DNA of 9,993 bases from NCBI GenBank assembly GCA_913060845.1, contig CAJXVF010000039.1:1-9993 (forward strand), written 5' to 3'. Source of the DNA: an uncultured Alphaproteobacteria bacterium. Lineage in GTDB: Bacteria > Pseudomonadota > Alphaproteobacteria > Bin95. The position numbers were made by a program, and so were the translations under genes. Of the stretch, positions 6,164 through 9,993 are shown one piece after another. The notes under the pieces are model-generated. The model was not told the DNA's origin and ran no database searches. It saw only the letters and a program-made list of their open reading frames with translations. The first letter of the stretch is position 1. Each line of letters opens with the position of its first letter.

Positions 6164-7495
6164 TTAGTCGTCCCCTGATTCCTGGCCGCCTCGGCGGCGG
6201 GACGGTGGTGTGATGCGGATTTGTGCGATCTGGTTGCGGACCCGTCGCAGAATGCGGAACCGGTAGCCGTAGAATTCAAAGGTTTGCCCAGCATCTGGCA
6301 GCAAGCGTGCTTCGTGCATGATCAAGCCACCGACGGTGGTTGCGTCGTCGTCTGGCAGGTCCCAATCCAGCTCCCGGTTAAGGTCGCGGATGGCGGTCAC
6401 GCCGGGTGCCACGTAGCTACCGTCCGGCTGCATGCGCACACCGGCGAGCGGAAGGTCGTGCTCGTCAGCGATGTCGCCGACGATTTCTTCCAGAATATCT
6501 TCAAGCGAAACAACGCCCATGAAGACGCCATATTCATCCACGACCAGCGCGAAATGCTCCCGCCGGCGCCGGAATGCCTGGAGTTGATCCAGTAGCGTTG
6601 TTGATTCGGGCACAAACCATGCAGGGGATGCGATCTCTTGTAGATCTAAGTGGCTGGCGTCCCCACCAGCGGCATGGACCGCACGTAGTAGCGCTTTGGC
6701 ATGGAGAACACCGACGATGTTTTCCTGGGTGTCCCGCATAATTGGAATGCGGGTGTAGGGGCTCGCCAGCACTTCCGCGACGATTTCTTCAGATGGCCTG
6801 TCGCCATCTACCATCACGACGTTGCGGCGGTGGGTCATCACCTCCTCGACCTCGAGGTCAGCCAACTCCAGAATGCTTTTCAGCATCTTGCGTTCGGACT
6901 CGGTCTCCGCATCTGTGCCGTGGTGCAATTCGATCGCGCCGCGGAGAGCCTCTTCGCGTTCCTCATCCAGTGTCTCGCGGCGGAGCGCTGCATTGGGCTT
7001 GTCGCCAAGTAGGTACAGAACTGCCCGAACGACCTTCTGAACGGCCTTCGCTATCGGTGAGAACACAGCCACGACCAACCGCACGATGGGTGCCACGGCG
7101 AGCGCGGATTTGTCTGGATGGTTGATCGCGAATGTCTTTGGCAAAACTTCGGCGAAGACAAGAATAAGCAGCGTCATTACGCCGGTCGCGTATACGACGC
7201 CAGTTTCGCCAAAGAGCTTGATCGCGAGGCTCGTGGCCAATGACGCCGCCAGGATGTTGACCAGGTTATTGCCAAGTAGCAGTGCGCCCAGAAGGTCTTC
7301 CTTCCGGTCGCTCAACCGGCGGACAACGCCCGCCCGTGCGTTGCCTTTACGGGCTAGGTGATGCATGCGCGGCCGAGAAACCGCCGTCAGCGCGGTCTCA
7401 GAGCCAGAGAAAAATGCGGACAACGCAATCAGCGCCAAGACAGCGCCGATTGTCAGCCAGATTTCCAGGTCAACATCCAGAAAGAATTCTTCCAT
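6164..7495 (-). CDS. HlyC/CorC-family (CNNM/CorB-like) membrane protein with CBS domains
   Basis: This is an inner-membrane protein of 443 residues. Family members bind ATP-Mg through CBS domains and are linked to magnesium or cobalt efflux and resistance; older names call them hemolysin-like. Domains in order: an N-terminal DUF21 membrane domain (about 10-165) with the signature FFSGSETALTAVSRPR (28-43) and VFAEVLPKTFA (113-123); a CBS pair (about 215-275 and 284-342), the first starting VEEVMTHRRNVV and the second containing FALVVDEYGVFMGVVSLED; and a C-terminal CorC/HlyC transporter-associated domain (about 357-432). Its start codon shares one base with the aroB stop (TGATG), so translation is probably coupled to aroB. 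Finding it downstream of aroKB is a common alphaproteobacterial arrangement. Transport specificity cannot be read from the sequence. Confidence 0.93.
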   Translation of the reverse strand: MEEFFLDVDLEIWLTIGAVLALIALSAFFSGSETALTAVSRPRMHHLARKGNARAGVVRRLSDRKEDLLGALLLGNNLVNILAASLATSLAIKLFGETGVVYATGVMTLLILVFAEVLPKTFAINHPDKSALAVAPIVRLVVAVFSPIAKAVQKVVRAVLYLLGDKPNAALRRETLDEEREEALRGAIELHHGTDAETESERKMLKSILELADLEVEEVMTHRRNVVMVDGDRPSEEIVAEVLASPYTRIPIMRDTQENIVGVLHAKALLRAVHAAGGDASHLDLQEIASPAWFVPESTTLLDQLQAFRRRREHFALVVDEYGVFMGVVSLEDILEEIVGDIADEHDLPLAGVRMQPDGSYVAPGVTAIRDLNRELDWDLPDDDATTVGGLIMHEARLLPDAGQTFEFYGYRFRILRRVRNQIAQIRITPPSRRRGGQESGDD

Positions 7496-8625
7496 CAGGG
7501 GGTCAACGCCTCTGCCAAGGTTTCACGGACAAGATTTGCATCAGCATCCGCCGCCACAAAAGATTGGCCGATGCCGCGCGCTAGAATGAGCGTCAGTTTG
7601 CCATCGAGCGCCTTTTTATCCTTTTGCATCCGGCCAAGCAGGTCATCCACGGTTGGGATTGGGCGGTTGCCGGAAAGGTCAGGACGGGCTGGCAGGCCGG
7701 AAGCCACCAAGCTTTCTTCGACCGCACCTGCGACTTCGGGGTCGCAGAGGCCAAGCTTGACCGAATGCCGGAAAGCTAGCGCCATGCCGATGGCGACACC
7801 TTCACCGTGGAGCAATCCGCCGTCATATCCGGCTTCAGCTTCAAATGCGTGGCCGAAGGTATGGCCTAGATTCAGGAGCGCGCGGCGCCCGGCTTCGCGT
7901 TCATCTGCCGCCACAACCTCAGCCTTAGACCTACAGCATTCAGCAACCGCGTAGGCCATCAGCGCTTTATCGCCTGCCAGTGCGGCTTGGCCATTTTCGT
8001 TCAGCCAGTCGAAGAAATCTGGGCGGTCGATCAGGCCGTATTTCACGACTTCTGCGTAGCCCGCCAGCAGTTCCCGGCGCGGCAGGCTGTCCAGCATGTC
8101 CAAATCAGCCAGCACGAGCTTCGGCTGATGAAATGCGCCGATCAGGTTCTTGCCGGCAGCAGCATTGATCGCGGTTTTACCGCCGACGGAGCTATCGACC
8201 TGGGCCAGCAGCGTTGTTGGGATCTGAATTAAATCCAACCCGCGCAGCAGGACCGATGCAGCAAACCCTGCCAGATCACCGATCACGCCGCCGCCAAGTG
8301 CAACAATGGTCGTCCGCCGGTCAATGCCAAGCGCCAAAGCCTTCTCAAGCACTCCGGAGAACGTCTGAAAGCCTTTGCTGGCCTCGCCCGCTGGCACTTC
8401 GATCACATCGGTGCGGAAGCCGGCTGCATCCAAGCTGGCGTTGAGCGTAGCGCCATGGATTTTGGCCACTGAAGCATCCGCAATCACAATCAGCCGGTTC
8501 TGCGGGTTGATGGCGCGGATGCGCTGGCCCGCCTCCGCCAATAAGCCCTGGCCAATGGCGATTTCATAGCTGCGGTCGCCCAGCGCTACGGGGACGATCA
8601 GGGTGTCAGTCATGGATTGGCTCAC
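7495..8625 (-). CDS. aroB: 3-dehydroquinate synthase
   Basis: Second enzyme of the shikimate pathway: it converts 3-deoxy-D-arabino-heptulosonate 7-phosphate to 3-dehydroquinate using catalytic NAD and a divalent metal. Of 376 residues, the NAD-binding half contains ALGGGVIGDLAGFAA (109-123) and IPTTLLAQVDSSVGGKTAIN (135-154, with K150). Metal ligands are E192 in AGYAEVVKYG, H255 in NLGHTFGHAFE and H273 in LLHGEGVAIGM, all present. The longest frame starts with GTG at 8625; an ATG at 8613 (MTDTLIVPV) is four codons later and equally plausible, as neither has a strong Shine-Dalgarno. It lies 12 bases (or 24 from the ATG) downstream of aroK and overlaps the next gene by one base, so it is the middle of a tight operon. 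Confidence 0.97.
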   Translation of the reverse strand: MSQSMTDTLIVPVALGDRSYEIAIGQGLLAEAGQRIRAINPQNRLIVIADASVAKIHGATLNASLDAAGFRTDVIEVPAGEASKGFQTFSGVLEKALALGIDRRTTIVALGGGVIGDLAGFAASVLLRGLDLIQIPTTLLAQVDSSVGGKTAINAAAGKNLIGAFHQPKLVLADLDMLDSLPRRELLAGYAEVVKYGLIDRPDFFDWLNENGQAALAGDKALMAYAVAECCRSKAEVVAADEREAGRRALLNLGHTFGHAFEAEAGYDGGLLHGEGVAIGMALAFRHSVKLGLCDPEVAGAVEESLVASGLPARPDLSGNRPIPTVDDLLGRMQKDKKALDGKLTLILARGIGQSFVAADADANLVRETLAEALTP

Positions 8626-8637
8626 GAATTACGGGGC

Positions 8638-9225
8638 TCACGTTCGGCGCTCCGCTTGGAAATCATACTCGTCGTCATTGGCTTGGTGCGCTGCCCCATG
8701 GGCGATGAGCGCGTCTTCTACCTGCTCAGCAGTTAAATCGGGAGACCATTCGCCGCTTTCAATGATGATGTCTGCTTCGCTGTAGGAAGGCGTGCGGGAG
8801 GCCAATAGCTTCTCTAACTCCGCCTTTGGGTCCTCCACGAACAGCATTGGGCGGTTGGCCCGGCGGAGGACGCGGCGGTAGAGCGTTTCAAGGTCCGTCT
8901 TCAGCCAGATAGAGGCTGCAGATGCCTTTGTCGCTGCGCGCGTTTCATCATTGACGAAAGCGCCCCCGCCCATGGCCAGAACATGGGGTTCGTCCTCTAG
9001 CAGACGCGCGATCACCTTGCGCTCGCCATCCCGGAATTCTTCCTCGCCATATGTGGCGAAGATTTCGGGGATGGTGCGGCCGGCGGCGCGTTCGATTTCT
9101 TCGTCAGCGTCCACGAATCGGGCACCGACCCGCGTGGCTAGCCTGCGGCCAATCGTGCTTTTGCCGGCACCCATCATGCCGACGAGCGCTACAGTTCGGG
9201 TTAAACGGTTCAAACTCTCATCCAA
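8638..9225 (-). CDS. aroK: Shikimate kinase
   Basis: It phosphorylates shikimate with ATP to give shikimate 3-phosphate, the fifth step of the shikimate pathway. The 195 residues contain the P-loop GMMGAGKST (16-24), the shikimate-binding DADEEIE (39-45, D41), R65 in EFRDGE, the AMGGGAF loop (84-90) and the lid region RRANRPML. A charged C-terminal tail of about 20 residues (QANDDEYDFQAERRT) extends past the conserved fold. The start is uncertain. The only in-frame candidates before the P-loop are TTG at 9225 and TTG at 9213; ATGs nearby (for example 9221) are in other frames, an in-frame TGA lies further upstream, and no clear Shine-Dalgarno is seen. It is the first gene of the aroK-aroB-CorC-M32 operon, divergent from the genes at 9355 onwards. 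Confidence 0.95.
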   Translation of the reverse strand: MDESLNRLTRTVALVGMMGAGKSTIGRRLATRVGARFVDADEEIERAAGRTIPEIFATYGEEEFRDGERKVIARLLEDEPHVLAMGGGAFVNDETRAATKASAASIWLKTDLETLYRRVLRRANRPMLFVEDPKAELEKLLASRTPSYSEADIIIESGEWSPDLTAEQVEDALIAHGAAHQANDDEYDFQAERRT

Positions 9226-9354
9226 ATTCGGGCGACCGGTGATGTTTGCCTCGACATACGGTCATCGAATCGCCATGGTTTGGCCGCGTTATAGCAGAGG
9301 TTCCGGGATTGCGGTTAAGAGAAGCGCCAAGGGGCGTTTAAGGGAGCAAGTTAA
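9226..9354. promoter_or_regulatory. Divergent intergenic region, likely promoters of the aroK operon and of the 9355 genes
   Basis: These 129 bases separate divergently transcribed genes, so they should hold the promoter of each. I could not pick out convincing -35/-10 pairs. Toward the plus side GGGAG at 9342-9346 is the ribosome binding site of the small gene at 9355. Confidence 0.35.
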
Positions 9355-9498
9355 GTGATCAGTCGGTTTTTCGGATTTTTAGCGGCGGCGCTTGTAGTCG
9401 TCTCCGTTGGTGGGGCCATATTCTTGGCGTACTGGGATATTCCAGCGCCCAGGTCGACGGTTGAAAAGGTGCTGCCCAATGCGCGTTTTCCTGACTAA
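9355..9498 (+). CDS. Small single-pass membrane protein, unknown function
   Basis: This is a 47-residue frame starting with GTG: MISRFF, then a hydrophobic helix (about 5-26, core GFLAAALVVVSVGGAIFLA), then a polar tail YWDIPAPRSTVEKVLPNARF with Pro residues. GGGAG lies 8 bases before the GTG. Its end overlaps the start of the next gene by 20 bases in another frame, an arrangement typical of coupled genes. The predicted topology is an N-terminal anchor with a short periplasmic tail. I do not assign a function. The good ribosome site and overlap make it more likely real than chance. Confidence 0.6.
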   Translation: MISRFFGFLAAALVVVSVGGAIFLAYWDIPAPRSTVEKVLPNARFPD

Positions 9499-9944
9499 AT
9501 TTCTTCTGGTTCTGGCCTTCGCCACCGGGTTGAGCGCCCATGCATCGGCGCAGAGCGGCATCGTGCGCACACTTCAGCTTGATGGTGGGTTTGATCCGGC
9601 GGCAGTTGGTGCGATTGATCCATCTGACGCTGAACTGGCCGCAAACTTGTGGCGCGGTGCGGACCGTGCGGACATGGCGCGACTGATCGCAGGCCTGCCT
9701 GCTCGTATTCAGTCGGCGACCCTGGCTGATTTGGCGCGCCGCACATTGGCCGTCGCCGCTAAACCACCGGAAGGGGCTAAGACGGCTCCTGGGTTTGCTG
9801 AAAGCCGCGCAGAAGCATTGCTGGCAATTGGTCAGGCGGACCTTGCGTCCCGCTTGCTCGCTGGTATTCCGAAGTCCAGCCGTAGCGAGGCGGCGGATGT
9901 ATTGCTGCTGAATGCCAGCCTGCTCGCCCGTGACAATGCGGGCG
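9479..9944 (+). CDS. Secreted alpha-helical protein, N-terminal part only
   Basis: The first 155 codons of a longer gene. Residues 1-24 are a signal peptide: MRVFLTK, a hydrophobic core LLVLAFATGLSA, and a likely signal peptidase I site after AHASA (before QS). The mature part is Ala/Leu-rich and predicted helical (AELAANLWRGADRADMARL, ARRTLAVAA, EALLAIGQADLASRLLAGI), suggesting helical repeats in the periplasm; no catalytic motif is seen. It overlaps the upstream 47-residue gene by 20 bases. The real sequence stops at about 9944 because sequencing adapter follows; residues translated beyond it are artefactual. The family is not recognised. Confidence 0.65.
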
Positions 9945-9993
9945 CTGTCTCTTATACACATCTCCGAGCCCACGAGACCTCTCTACATCTCGT
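9945..9993 (+). other. Illumina Nextera adapter contamination
   Basis: The 19-base Tn5 mosaic end CTGTCTCTTATACACATCT (9945-9963) is followed by the Nextera read-2 adapter part CCGAGCCCACGAGAC (9964-9978). An 8-base index CTCTCTAC (9979-9986, as in Nextera index N707) and ATCTCGT (9987-9993), the start of the P7 flow-cell sequence, complete it. This is library-construction sequence, not genome. Minus-strand frames here that begin MGSEMCIRDS or MYKRQ are its translation products and not genes. Confidence 0.98.

Noticed and set aside
9359..9973. Minus-strand 204-residue frame beginning MGSEMCIRDS
   Set aside because: Its start is translated Nextera adapter and the rest is antisense to the secreted protein and small membrane gene.

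Overview
The window looks like chromosomal DNA of an alphaproteobacterium, possibly of the Rhodospirillales type. The reasons are a moderately high GC content, an aroK-aroB-CorC-like gene order, and the style of the protein sequences. Nothing in it is phage-like, and I see no tRNA, rRNA, CRISPR array or insertion sequence.

Left part (1-3666): a signalling and exopolysaccharide neighbourhood. On the minus strand are the N-terminal 162 codons of a divergent response regulator (cut by the window edge) and a complete NAD-dependent sugar epimerase. Between them lies a 264-base intergenic region. It holds a strong hairpin that would bury the ribosome binding site of the response regulator, an inverted repeat around GAATTC, and a cluster of TTGCAA-type dyads. 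On the plus strand follow a small membrane-anchored protein with a histidine phosphotransfer-like domain and a pelG-like polysaccharide exporter gene. The pelG copy looks broken: its first part is split over more than one reading frame and an in-frame TAG interrupts it. No other pel gene is visible, so this may be a decaying remnant.

Middle part (3667-4664): a PduO-type cobalamin adenosyltransferase on the plus strand, convergent with a tiny two-helix membrane protein on the minus strand. A gene-poor stretch with overlapping alternative hairpins follows.

Right part (4665-9225): a tight minus-strand operon read aroK, aroB, CorC/HlyC-family membrane CBS protein, M32 carboxypeptidase. Gaps range from a 1-base overlap to about a dozen bases. 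AroK and AroB are shikimate pathway enzymes; the other two are probably co-transcribed passengers.

Divergent from aroK (9355-9944) are a 47-residue membrane protein and, overlapping it, the start of a secreted alpha-helical protein. The genome sequence ends at about 9944. The last 49 bases are Illumina Nextera adapter, index and flow-cell sequence, so this contig end is an artefact.
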